DNA of 64,000 nucleotides, taken from positions 1-64,000 of the forward strand of contig DATESB010000121.1 in the NCBI GenBank assembly GCA_035271065.1, written 5' to 3'. Below the pieces are notes generated by a model. That model worked only from the letters and a program-made list of their open reading frames with translations. It did not search any database and was not told where the DNA came from. Each line of letters starts with the position of its first letter. The stretch's first letter is position 1. The stretch comes from JAAYYM01 sp035271065. GTDB lineage: Bacteria; Bacillota; Clostridia; Lachnospirales; Lachnospiraceae. A program made the position numbers and the translations under genes. This document shows, one piece after another, positions 16,921-25,411 of the stretch.

Positions 16921-18016
16921 TGCTATAAAATTCAATCAAGGGATTCAGTTGTGCACTCGTGTTACAAAATAATAAGTCAACAAGTGTGATGGCTGCCATT
17001 GCTTCGATGACCGGCACGGCACGCGGAACGATGATAGGGTCATGACGTCCTTTGATTGATACATCAATTTCCTCGCCTGATTGATTGATAGTCTGCTGTG
17101 TTTTGGAAATAGAAGGTGTTGGTTTTATGGCACAGCGAAAGAGGATTTCCGAACCGTCACTGATACCGCCAAGAATGCCACCGGCATGATTGGTGGTTTT
17201 TTTAACTTTGCCGTCTGCAATGATAAAGGCATCATTATTTGCAGAGCCGGTAGACTGTGCTGTTTGAATACCATCACCGATTTCAAAGGACTTTACAGCC
17301 CCGATTGACATAACAGCCTTAGCAAGATTTGCTTCCAGTTTATCAAAGACAGGTTCACCGATTCCGGCAGGAAAACCGTTGATACGGCATTCAATCATGC
17401 CACCGGCAGAATCGCCATCCTTCATACAAGTGTCTAGAAATTGCGCAGCTCTTTCGGCGGCTTCATTGTCAGGCATCCGCAGCGGATTTTTTGAAATATG
17501 GGATAAATCTATTTGATTCGGTTCAACAGAAATAGGACCAATCGCAATGGCATAGGCTGTCACATCAACTGATAAAGCTTTCAAAATTTGTATTGCAACA
17601 GCACCGGCAGCCACACGACCAATGGTTTCGCGCCCGGAAGAACGTCCGCCACCTCTGTAATCACGAAAACCATATTTTACATCATAAGTATAGTCAGCAT
17701 GTCCGGGACGATAATAGGATGCTATTTCACTGTAATCACGGGATTGATGTGATTCATTTCGAACCAGCAAAGAGATAGGCGTTCCGGTTGTCTTTCCTTC
17801 AAACACCCCAGAGAGTATTTCCACCAAATCATCCTCCTTGCGTGGAGTTGTATAAGTACTTGTTCCCGGTTTTCTTTTGTTCAGATATTGTTGAATGTCC
17901 TTGGTACATAACGGCAGACCTGCAGGACAGCCGTCAATTACAACGCCGATTGCTTCACCGTGAGATTCTCCCCAGGTTGTGATACAAAATTGTTTTCCGA
18001 AAGTGGAACCTGCCAT
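16901..18016 (-). CDS. aroC: Chorismate synthase
   Basis: A 371-residue enzyme that converts 5-enolpyruvylshikimate-3-phosphate to chorismate, the last common step to aromatic amino acids, using reduced FMN. Signatures: TWGESHGEAIGVVIDGCPAG at the N-terminus, the RPGHADYTYDVKYGFRDYRGGGRSSGRET block in the middle, and the C-terminal KGRHDPIIVPRAVPVIEAMAA. Length is normal. It is a single-gene minus-strand unit with a promoter at 18078-18106; no other aro genes are nearby. Confidence 0.96.
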   Translation of the reverse strand: MAGSTFGKQFCITTWGESHGEAIGVVIDGCPAGLPLCTKDIQQYLNKRKPGTSTYTTPRKEDDLVEILSGVFEGKTTGTPISLLVRNESHQSRDYSEIASYYRPGHADYTYDVKYGFRDYRGGGRSSGRETIGRVAAGAVAIQILKALSVDVTAYAIAIGPISVEPNQIDLSHISKNPLRMPDNEAAERAAQFLDTCMKDGDSAGGMIECRINGFPAGIGEPVFDKLEANLAKAVMSIGAVKSFEIGDGIQTAQSTGSANNDAFIIADGKVKKTTNHAGGILGGISDGSEILFRCAIKPTPSISKTQQTINQSGEEIDVSIKGRHDPIIVPRAVPVIEAMAAITLVDLLFCNTSAQLNPLIEFYSKKQNRP

Positions 18017-18077
18017 AGTTTTTACCTCTCTGTTTTGATACTTCTATTACAATGTTAAATTGCATAATCTGAAACAA

Positions 18078-18106
18078 ATTATACTTGTTTCATGTCATTT
18101 TGTAAA
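18078..18106 (-). promoter_or_regulatory. aroC promoter
   Basis: On the minus strand: TTTACA (18101-18106), 17-base spacer, TATAAT (18078-18083), about 60 bases ahead of aroC. The -10 lies between the arms of a GAAACAA/TTGTTTC inverted repeat (18071-18091), a possible operator. Confidence 0.5.
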
Positions 18107-18176
18107 CATGACTTCGTGTGGGATGTGTCGTATAGTGTCGATTTTTGCAAAAATAGGTGCATTTTATGGAATATGG

Positions 18177-18185
18177 TGATATAAT
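18177..18185 (+). promoter_or_regulatory. Extended -10 promoter of the vanY-tgt-yajC unit
   Basis: TG-A-TATAAT (18177-18185) with a weak -35 (GTGCAT, 17 bases upstream). The start codon is 69 bases downstream. Confidence 0.45.
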
Positions 18186-18253
18186 TGTTATGTTAATCGA
18201 AATTTGGAAGTATCATACAACAAGTATTTGAACTTACGGAAGGAGTAATTTAG

Positions 18254-19234
18254 GTGAGTATTAGGGAACATCTGATACCTAAATTGATTCAACTGGGGAA
18301 AAAACATAAGTGGATGAAATATCCTGTACTAATTTTAGTGACAGGCTTTTTTGCATGGCATTATCTGATGCAGCGTATCAGCCGGAATAAGTTTAGGCTT
18401 TCTGCTGTATTGTGTACTTTTGCTATCTTTTTTGCAAGTAACAGTTTTATTTCTTCGATGGAGTATGACAATCATCAGACAGCAGATGTGAATAGTTTAG
18501 AAACAAGCGGAGAGACTATTGAGGATGAACTGCTATGGAAAGAATTGCCGGAGAACTTCAGCGCAGGAATTGATACCGATGTGGCAGAAAATGCAGTATT
18601 ACTAAACAGTGATGAAGTTGCAATTTATGGTGAGAATGGTGAACCGATTGATGCGGCTTTTGAAGATGATTGGAAACTGATTTTGGTGAATAAGCAGAAT
18701 ATGGTGCCCGATGATTATACATTTGAACTTGGTACCATTCGCGGAAGTATTCAGGCAGATGTCAGAATTCTGAATGAATTAAATGATATGATTGACGGAG
18801 CAAAGAAGGATGGCATCACGCTTGTAGTATGTTCCGGTTGTCGGGATTATAGACGGCAGACAACTTTGTTTGATAAAAAGATTAAAAATTATATGTCAAA
18901 CGGAATGTCTTATTTTGAAGCATACTCAATTGCGTCTCAGGCAGTCACTATTCCGGGAAAGAGCGAGCATCAGATTGGATTGGCACTTGATATAATCAGC
19001 AATACATATACCTCATTAAATGAGGGGTTTGCCGATACCGATGCCGGAAAGTGGCTAAAAGCGCATAGTGCAGAGTATGGATTTATTCTGCGTTATCCAT
19101 TAGGAAAAGAAAATATTACGGGAATTGAATTTGAACCGTGGCATTTCAGATATGTAGGTAAAACAGCAGCGCAGGCAATTACAGAACAGCAGATTACATT
19201 AGAAGAATATGTAGAGCAGATTGGATTAAAATAA
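18254..19234 (+). CDS. VanY-type D-alanyl-D-alanine carboxypeptidase
   Basis: A 326-residue M15B peptidase that trims the terminal D-alanine from peptidoglycan stem peptides. Two hydrophobic segments (about 22-42 and 46-68) place the rest outside the membrane. The zinc-site motifs are SEHQIGLALDI (His and Asp ligands) and EPWHFRYVG (catalytic Glu, third His ligand), preceded by SGCRDYRRQ. The start is GTG, supported by AAGGAG about nine bases upstream. tgt starts on the base after its stop codon, so the two are cotranscribed although functionally unrelated. No vancomycin-resistance genes surround it; a housekeeping role is likely. Confidence 0.9.
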   Translation: MSIREHLIPKLIQLGKKHKWMKYPVLILVTGFFAWHYLMQRISRNKFRLSAVLCTFAIFFASNSFISSMEYDNHQTADVNSLETSGETIEDELLWKELPENFSAGIDTDVAENAVLLNSDEVAIYGENGEPIDAAFEDDWKLILVNKQNMVPDDYTFELGTIRGSIQADVRILNELNDMIDGAKKDGITLVVCSGCRDYRRQTTLFDKKIKNYMSNGMSYFEAYSIASQAVTIPGKSEHQIGLALDIISNTYTSLNEGFADTDAGKWLKAHSAEYGFILRYPLGKENITGIEFEPWHFRYVGKTAAQAITEQQITLEEYVEQIGLK

Positions 19235-20371
19235 ATGTATCGAATCATTAAACAAGAGGGTAGGGCAAAACGTGGAGAACTTCAGACTGTACATGGGACA
19301 ATTCAGACTCCTGTGTTTATGAATGTCGGAACTGTGGCGGCAATTAAGGGCGCAGTATCCACCGAAGACCTGCAGCAAATTAAAACACAAGTGGAGCTTT
19401 CCAATACTTATCACCTTCATGTAAGACCTGGTGATGAGATTATTAAGAAATTGGGCGGGCTCCATAAATTTATGGTTTGGGATAAGCCGATCTTGACGGA
19501 TTCCGGTGGATTTCAGGTTTTTTCATTAAGCGGTCTTCGCAAAATTAAAGAAGAAGGTGTTTATTTCAGTTCACATATTGACGGAAGAAAGATTTTTATG
19601 GGACCTGAAGAGAGCATGAGAATACAATCGAATTTGGCATCTACCATTGCAATGGCATTTGATGAATGTCCGAGTTCAAAGGCAGACCGAGTTTATGTAC
19701 AGGCATCCGTTGACAGGACAACCAGGTGGTTGGAACGTTGCAAGACAGAACTGACACGGTTGAATACGCTGGAAGACACCATCAATCAAAATCAGATGTT
19801 GTTTGGGATTAATCAGGGAGCAATATTTGCGGATATTCGGATTGAACATGCAAAGCGTATATTGGAGCTTGATTTGGATGGCTATGCACTTGGCGGATTG
19901 GCAGTCGGAGAGTCGCATGAAGAGATGTATTACATCTTAGAGGAGACAATACCGTATCTGCCACTTTCAAAACCAACCTATCTGATGGGTGTCGGGACTC
20001 CGGCAAATATTTTGGAAGGCGTAGAGCGCGGAGTTGATTTCTTTGATTGTGTATATCCAAGCAGAAACGGACGTCATGGGCATGTTTACACGAATTACGG
20101 AAAGTTGAATTTATTCAATGCACAGTATGAATTGGATGAGCGGCCAATTGAGGAAGGGTGTCAGTGCCCGACCTGCCAAAAGTATTCCAGAGCCTATATC
20201 AGACATCTTTTGAAAGCAAAAGAAATGCTTGGGATGCGACTTTGTGTCTTGCATAATTTATATTTTTATAATATGATGATGGAAGAAATACGAGGGGCGT
20301 TGGAAGAAGGCAGGTTTGCAGCATACAAAAAACAAAAGCTTTCTAACATGTTAAGTGTTGATAACAATTAA
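19235..20371 (+). CDS. tgt: Queuine/preQ1 tRNA-guanine transglycosylase
   Basis: A 378-residue enzyme that exchanges guanine 34 for preQ1 in tRNAs with GUN anticodons. Signatures: LTDSGGFQVFSL with the catalytic Asp region, ALGGLAVGE, the nucleophile segment RGVDFFDCVYPSRNGRHG, and the zinc site CQCPTCQKYSRAYIRHL. It begins directly after the vanY-type stop codon with only a weak ribosome-binding site, suggesting coupled translation. It precedes yajC by 19 bases, a common bacterial neighbourhood. No queuosine synthesis genes are in the window. Confidence 0.97.
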   Translation: MYRIIKQEGRAKRGELQTVHGTIQTPVFMNVGTVAAIKGAVSTEDLQQIKTQVELSNTYHLHVRPGDEIIKKLGGLHKFMVWDKPILTDSGGFQVFSLSGLRKIKEEGVYFSSHIDGRKIFMGPEESMRIQSNLASTIAMAFDECPSSKADRVYVQASVDRTTRWLERCKTELTRLNTLEDTINQNQMLFGINQGAIFADIRIEHAKRILELDLDGYALGGLAVGESHEEMYYILEETIPYLPLSKPTYLMGVGTPANILEGVERGVDFFDCVYPSRNGRHGHVYTNYGKLNLFNAQYELDERPIEEGCQCPTCQKYSRAYIRHLLKAKEMLGMRLCVLHNLYFYNMMMEEIRGALEEGRFAAYKKQKLSNMLSVDNN

Positions 20372-20390
20372 AATAAACGGAGGAAATGAA

Positions 20391-20711
20391 ATGAACGCAT
20401 TATTAACAGCAGCTACAGCAGCACCGGGAGGCGGAAGCAGCCTGATCGTAATTGTTCTTTACGTGGTAATCATCGGAGGGTTTTTCTATTTTGCAATGAT
20501 TCGCCCACAGAAGAAGGAGCAGTCAAGAATGAATGCCCTGCTTTCATCACTGGAAGTTGGAGACTCTATATTGACAAACAGTGGTTTTTACGGAATTGTA
20601 ATCGACATTACAGATGATACGGTTATTGTAGAATTCGGTAATAACAAAAACTGCAGAATTCCGATGCAGAAGGCAGCAATTGCACAGGTTGAAAAGCCGG
20701 ATGCCGAGTAG
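20391..20711 (+). CDS. yajC: Preprotein translocase accessory subunit YajC
   Basis: A 106-residue single-span membrane protein of the SecDF-YajC complex. One helix (about residues 18-39, LIVIVLYVVIIGGFFYFAMI) is followed by the family motif RPQKKEQSRMNALLSSLEVGDSI and a beta-rich cytoplasmic tail. The start ATG 20391 is chosen for CGGAGG seven bases upstream; the frame is open further up but overlaps tgt. It ends the vanY-tgt-yajC unit before a hairpin terminator. Confidence 0.93.
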   Translation: MNALLTAATAAPGGGSSLIVIVLYVVIIGGFFYFAMIRPQKKEQSRMNALLSSLEVGDSILTNSGFYGIVIDITDDTVIVEFGNNKNCRIPMQKAAIAQVEKPDAE

Positions 20712-20753
20712 AATCGAATACGGTACTTACAGTACAAACAAATATTGAACAAA

Positions 20754-20786
20754 TGAATACGTCCTTGTGGCGTATTTTTTTGTTTT
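20754..20786 (+). terminator. Terminator after yajC
   Basis: Stem AATACGTC / GGCGTATT with a short loop, then TTTTTTTGTTTTT. Confidence 0.75.
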
Positions 20787-20827
20787 TATCACTATAGATT
20801 ATGGATTTTATCACCACAGGTTATACC

Positions 20828-20856
20828 TTGAAATTTATATATAAATAAGATATTAT
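20828..20856 (+). promoter_or_regulatory. Promoter of the leuB-ilvD-ilvB operon
   Basis: TTGAAA (20828-20833), 17-base spacer, TATTAT (20851-20856). The predicted leader of about 60 bases carries a small GTCTG/CAGAC hairpin but no room for a T-box or leader-peptide attenuator. Confidence 0.6.
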
Positions 20857-20923
20857 GAATAAGATAGTCTGGTGTAAGCAGACCTTTATTTAAAAGAAAC
20901 TACGCATAAAGGGGATTAAGAAT

Positions 20924-22027
20924 ATGAAATTTAATGTAGCGTGTATCGGTGGCGACGGAATTGGCCCGGAAATTGTGGCGGAGGCAAAAAAGGTGCTTAA
21001 TCAGGTTGCTGTGGAATTTGATCATGAATTTATATACAAAGATTTACTAATGGGTGGTGCATCAATTGACGTAAACGGCGTACCCTTAACAGACGAAACA
21101 ATTGAAATTGCAAAAAGCAGTGATGCGGTATTGATGGGTTCTATCGGCGGTGATACAAATACATCTCCATGGTACAAGTTGGCTCCGAATCTTCGCCCGG
21201 AAGCAGGACTTCTTGCAATCAGAAAGGCATTGAATTTATTTGCCAATTTAAGACCGGCAGTCTTATATCAGGTGCTTGCTGATGCGTGCCCGTTAAAGAA
21301 AGAGATTGCGCAAAAAGGATTTGATATGATGATTATGCGCGAATTAACCGGTGGACTTTATTTTGGAGAACGCAAGACAGAAGAAGTGAATGGGGTAAGG
21401 AAAGCAACAGATACACTGACTTATGATGAAAATGAAATCAGACGTATTGCCATTAAGGGTTTTGATATTGCAAGAAAGAGAAATAAAAAGGTAACCAGTG
21501 TAGATAAGGCTAATGTTCTTGATTCTTCAAGACTTTGGAGAAGCGTCGTCAATGAAGTGGCAAAGGATTATCCGGATGTCACCGTAGAGCATATGTTAGT
21601 TGATAATTGTGCAATGCAGCTTGTAAAAGATCCCTCACAGTTTGATGTCATTTTGACAGAGAACATGTTTGGAGATATTTTATCAGATGAAGCAAGTATG
21701 GTGACAGGCTCCATCGGAATGTTGGCTTCGGCAAGTTTGAATGATACTAAGTTTGGTTTGTATGAGCCAAGTCATGGTTCAGCGCCGGATATAGCAGGAA
21801 AGAACCTTGCCAATCCGATTGCAACGATTTTATCAGCATCTATGATGCTTCGGTATTCGTTCGATTTGGACAAAGAGGCAGATGCCATTGATAGTGCAGT
21901 AAAACAAGTGTTGAATGAAGGATACAGAACTTCAGATATTATGTCGCAGGGATGTAAGCAGGTTGGAACAATACAAATGGGTGACTTGATTGCAGAAAGA
22001 ATCGGTCAATCCTATTACCATAAATAA
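20924..22027 (+). CDS. leuB: 3-isopropylmalate dehydrogenase
   Basis: A 367-residue NAD-dependent beta-decarboxylating dehydrogenase of leucine synthesis. Signatures: GGDGIGPEIVAEAKKVL at the N-terminus, RELTGGLYFGE, DKANVLDSSRLWR, and the C-terminal ENMFGDILSDEASMVTGSIG and EPSHGSAPDIAGKNLANP. It is the first gene of an operon with ilvD and ilvB; leuA, leuC and leuD are not in this window. AAGGGG precedes the ATG. Confidence 0.96.
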   Translation: MKFNVACIGGDGIGPEIVAEAKKVLNQVAVEFDHEFIYKDLLMGGASIDVNGVPLTDETIEIAKSSDAVLMGSIGGDTNTSPWYKLAPNLRPEAGLLAIRKALNLFANLRPAVLYQVLADACPLKKEIAQKGFDMMIMRELTGGLYFGERKTEEVNGVRKATDTLTYDENEIRRIAIKGFDIARKRNKKVTSVDKANVLDSSRLWRSVVNEVAKDYPDVTVEHMLVDNCAMQLVKDPSQFDVILTENMFGDILSDEASMVTGSIGMLASASLNDTKFGLYEPSHGSAPDIAGKNLANPIATILSASMMLRYSFDLDKEADAIDSAVKQVLNEGYRTSDIMSQGCKQVGTIQMGDLIAERIGQSYYHK

Positions 22028-22042
22028 GGAGGTACAAATACT

Positions 22043-23701
22043 ATGAAAAGTGATAATGTTACAAAGGGTGCACAGCAGGCACCGCACAGATCGTTATTTA
22101 ATGCACTGGGATATACAAAAGAAGAAATGGAAAGACCTTTGGTCGGAATTGTCAGTTCTTATAATGAAATCGTACCGGGTCATATGAATCTGGATAAAAT
22201 TGTGAACGCCGTTAAAATGGGAGTTTCCATGGCCGGCGGAACACCGGTTGTATTTCCGGCAATTGCAGTATGTGACGGAATTGCAATGGGACATATCGGC
22301 ATGAAATATTCTCTTGTAACAAGAGATTTGATAGCAGATTCAACAGAATGTATGGCACTTGCTCATCAGTTTGATGCGCTTGTTATGGTTCCAAACTGTG
22401 ATAAGAATGTACCGGGACTTTTGATGGCGGCAGCAAGAATTAACGTACCAACAGTATTTGTTTCCGGAGGCCCGATGTTAGCCGGTTGTGTAAAGGGAGA
22501 AAAGACAAGCCTGTCCAGTTTGTTTGAAGCAGTTGGAGCACATGCAGCCGGTAAGATTACAGAGGATGAACTGAGTGAGTTTGAAGAAAAGGCATGTCCG
22601 ACTTGTGGTTCTTGCTCCGGTATGTATACTGCAAACAGTATGAACTGTCTGACGGAGGCTCTTGGAATGGGATTACAGGGAAACGGTACGATTCCGGCAG
22701 TTTATTCGGCACGTATCAGACTTGCAAAACATGCAGGAATGAAGGTTATGGAACTTTTGGAAAAGAATATCAGACCGCGAGATATTATGAATGAAAAGGC
22801 ATTTATGAATGCACTTGCAGTTGATATGGCACTTGGATGTTCTACCAATTCTATGTTGCATTTGCCTGCAATTGCACATGAAGCAGGTGTTACATTAAAT
22901 GTAGATATCGCAAATGAAGTGAGTGCAAGAACGCCTAATCTGTGTCATCTGGCACCGGCAGGACATACCTATATTGAAGAGTTAAACGAAGCAGGCGGCG
23001 TCTATGCAGTTATGAATGAATTGAATAAAAAGGGATTATTGACAACGGATATTATCACAGCAACCGGAAAGACAGTCGGAGAGAATATTGAAGGCTGTAT
23101 CAATCAAAATCCGAATGTCATCAGACCGATTGAAAATCCGTACAGCGAAACCGGTGGTATTGCTATCTTAAAAGGAAATCTGGCACCGGATTCAGGCGTT
23201 GTGAAGCGTTCTGCAGTTGCACCGGAGATGTTGGTGCATGAGGGACCGGCAAGAGTGTTTGATTGTGAGGAAGATGCAATTGACGCTATTAAATCAGGAA
23301 AGATTGTGGCAGGCGATGTTGTAGTCATTCGCTATGAAGGTCCTAAGGGTGGACCGGGTATGAGAGAGATGTTAAACCCAACATCTGCAATTGCAGGTAT
23401 GGGACTTGGTTCTTCGGTAGCATTGATTACAGACGGTAGATTTTCAGGAGCTTCTCGTGGTGCTTCCATCGGACACGTTTCACCTGAAGCAGCAGTTGGC
23501 GGACCGATTGCACTGGTAGAAGAGGGCGATATCATCAAAATCAATATTCCTGAAAACAAACTTGATTTTGTCATCAGTGAAGAAGAATATGCCAAGAGAA
23601 AAGCAGCGTGGACACCAAGAGAACCGAAGGTTACAACCGGTTATCTTGCAAGATACGTTAAAATGGTAACAAGTGGCGATAAAGGAGCAATATTAGAATA
23701 G
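22043..23701 (+). CDS. ilvD: Dihydroxy-acid dehydratase
   Basis: A 552-residue iron-sulfur dehydratase of valine, leucine and isoleucine synthesis. Cluster cysteines lie in NCDKNVPGL and CPTCGSCSGMYTANSM. Other signatures are SYNEIVPGHMNLD, GGTPVVFPAIAVCDGIAMGH and SLITDGRFSG-like ALITDGRFSGASRG. Length is normal. AAGGAGG lies ahead of the ATG, 15 bases after leuB, and ilvB follows by 14 bases. Confidence 0.97.
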   Translation: MKSDNVTKGAQQAPHRSLFNALGYTKEEMERPLVGIVSSYNEIVPGHMNLDKIVNAVKMGVSMAGGTPVVFPAIAVCDGIAMGHIGMKYSLVTRDLIADSTECMALAHQFDALVMVPNCDKNVPGLLMAAARINVPTVFVSGGPMLAGCVKGEKTSLSSLFEAVGAHAAGKITEDELSEFEEKACPTCGSCSGMYTANSMNCLTEALGMGLQGNGTIPAVYSARIRLAKHAGMKVMELLEKNIRPRDIMNEKAFMNALAVDMALGCSTNSMLHLPAIAHEAGVTLNVDIANEVSARTPNLCHLAPAGHTYIEELNEAGGVYAVMNELNKKGLLTTDIITATGKTVGENIEGCINQNPNVIRPIENPYSETGGIAILKGNLAPDSGVVKRSAVAPEMLVHEGPARVFDCEEDAIDAIKSGKIVAGDVVVIRYEGPKGGPGMREMLNPTSAIAGMGLGSSVALITDGRFSGASRGASIGHVSPEAAVGGPIALVEEGDIIKINIPENKLDFVISEEEYAKRKAAWTPREPKVTTGYLARYVKMVTSGDKGAILE

Positions 23702-23715
23702 AAAAGGAGATTACT

Positions 23716-25392
23716 ATGCAGCTTACAGGTTCACAAATCGTAATGGAATGTTTGAAAGAACAAGGGGTGGATACCGTATTTGGATATCCGGGCGGAACTA
23801 TTTTGAACATTTATGACGAACTTTATAAATACAGCGATACCATCAAGCATTATCTGACTTCACATGAGCAGGGCGCTGCACATGCGGCTGACGGATATGC
23901 AAGGGCAACCGGCAAGGTTGGTGTGTGTATGGCAACCAGCGGCCCCGGAGCAACCAACCTGGTAACGGGAATTGCAACAGCATATATGGATTCTGTTCCT
24001 ATGGTAGCAATTACAGCAAATGTTGTATTGCCGCTGCTTGGTAAGGATACTTTTCAGGAAGTTGATATTGCGGGCGTTACCATGCCGATTACAAAGCATG
24101 GTTATATCGTAAAAGATGTCAATGATTTGGCAGATACCATTCGTAAGGCATTCAAGATTGCACAGACCGGCAGACCGGGACCTGTGTTAGTTGATATTAC
24201 CAAGGATGTAACGGCAAACAAGACCGAATTCACCCCCATGAAACCGGAAGCAATTGAACGTGTTTCTGCATTTAGTGAGCAGGATATTGAAAAAGCAGTG
24301 AAATTAATCAAGGCAGCCAAGAAACCGTATATCTATATTGGCGGTGGCGCTGTTATTTCAGAGGCCTCCAAAGAAGCAGCTGAATTTGCTCATAAAATTC
24401 AGTCTCCCGTATGTGATACGTTAATGGGTAAAGGCGCATTTGACGGTACGGATGAACTGTATACAGGTATGATTGGTATGCACGGAACAAAAACAGCAAA
24501 TTATGGTGTGAGTCAGTGCGACCTTTTGATTGCAATCGGAGCCAGATTCTCAGACAGAGTTATCGGCAATGCAAAGAAATTTGCAAAGGATGCAAAGGTG
24601 CTGCATATTGACATTGATCCGGCTGAAATCAATAAGAATATCAAGTCGGTTGCACATATTATCGGTGATGTAAAGGATGTTTTGACGGTACTGAATGAAA
24701 AGTTACCGCAGTTAAATCACGATGAATGGATTGCAAAGATTAAATCCTATAAAGAACAATATCCGCTGAAATACCCACAGGATACGCTGACTTGTCCTTA
24801 TATTATGGAAGAGATTTATCGTGTTACAAAGGGTGATGCAATTATTACAACCGATGTTGGACAGCATCAGATGTGGGCAGCACAATTCTATAAATATACA
24901 AAACCGCGTACCTTTATTTCATCAGGCGGACTCGGAACGATGGGTTACGGATTGGGTGCTTGTATCGGTGCAAAGGTTGGACGCCCCGACAGGACTGTTA
25001 TCAATATTGCAGGTGACGGATGCTTCCGTATGAATATGAATGAACTTGCAACTGCAAGCAGATTTCAGATTCCGATTATTGAAGTAATCATCAATAATCA
25101 GGTGCTTGGTATGGTTCGTCAATGGCAGACTTTGTTCTATGAAGGCAGATATTCGAACACAGTATTGAATGATACGGTTGATTTTGTGAAGGTGGCTGAA
25201 GCACTTGGATGTGAGGCTATTCGCGTTACAAAGAAGGAAGAAGTTGCTCCTGCAATTGAAAAAGCCATTGCCATGAACAAACCAGTTGTGATAGAATGTA
25301 TGATTGACAGTGACGAAAAAGTCTTTCCGATGGTTCCGGCTGGTGCGGCAATCGACGAAGTCTTTGATGCAGACGATCTGAATAAACAGTAA
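23716..25392 (+). CDS. ilvB: Acetolactate synthase large subunit
   Basis: A 558-residue thiamine-diphosphate enzyme joining two pyruvates, or pyruvate and 2-oxobutyrate. The catalytic Glu lies in TSHEQGAAHAADGYAR, the substrate loop in ATSGPGATNLVTG, and the ThDP-Mg motif in GDGCFRMNMNELATA...NNQVLGMVRQWQ. Length is that of the biosynthetic anabolic form. No regulatory subunit gene (ilvN) follows; the next gene is an L,D-transpeptidase 19 bases on. The regulatory subunit is either encoded elsewhere or absent. Confidence 0.96.
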   Translation: MQLTGSQIVMECLKEQGVDTVFGYPGGTILNIYDELYKYSDTIKHYLTSHEQGAAHAADGYARATGKVGVCMATSGPGATNLVTGIATAYMDSVPMVAITANVVLPLLGKDTFQEVDIAGVTMPITKHGYIVKDVNDLADTIRKAFKIAQTGRPGPVLVDITKDVTANKTEFTPMKPEAIERVSAFSEQDIEKAVKLIKAAKKPYIYIGGGAVISEASKEAAEFAHKIQSPVCDTLMGKGAFDGTDELYTGMIGMHGTKTANYGVSQCDLLIAIGARFSDRVIGNAKKFAKDAKVLHIDIDPAEINKNIKSVAHIIGDVKDVLTVLNEKLPQLNHDEWIAKIKSYKEQYPLKYPQDTLTCPYIMEEIYRVTKGDAIITTDVGQHQMWAAQFYKYTKPRTFISSGGLGTMGYGLGACIGAKVGRPDRTVINIAGDGCFRMNMNELATASRFQIPIIEVIINNQVLGMVRQWQTLFYEGRYSNTVLNDTVDFVKVAEALGCEAIRVTKKEEVAPAIEKAIAMNKPVVIECMIDSDEKVFPMVPAGAAIDEVFDADDLNKQ

Positions 25393-25411
25393 GTTAAGGT
25401 AATTCATACGA

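Noticed and set aside
24922..25407. Antisense open frame opposite ilvB (161 codons)
   Set aside because: It mirrors the conserved ThDP-binding region of ilvB and has no start signal.
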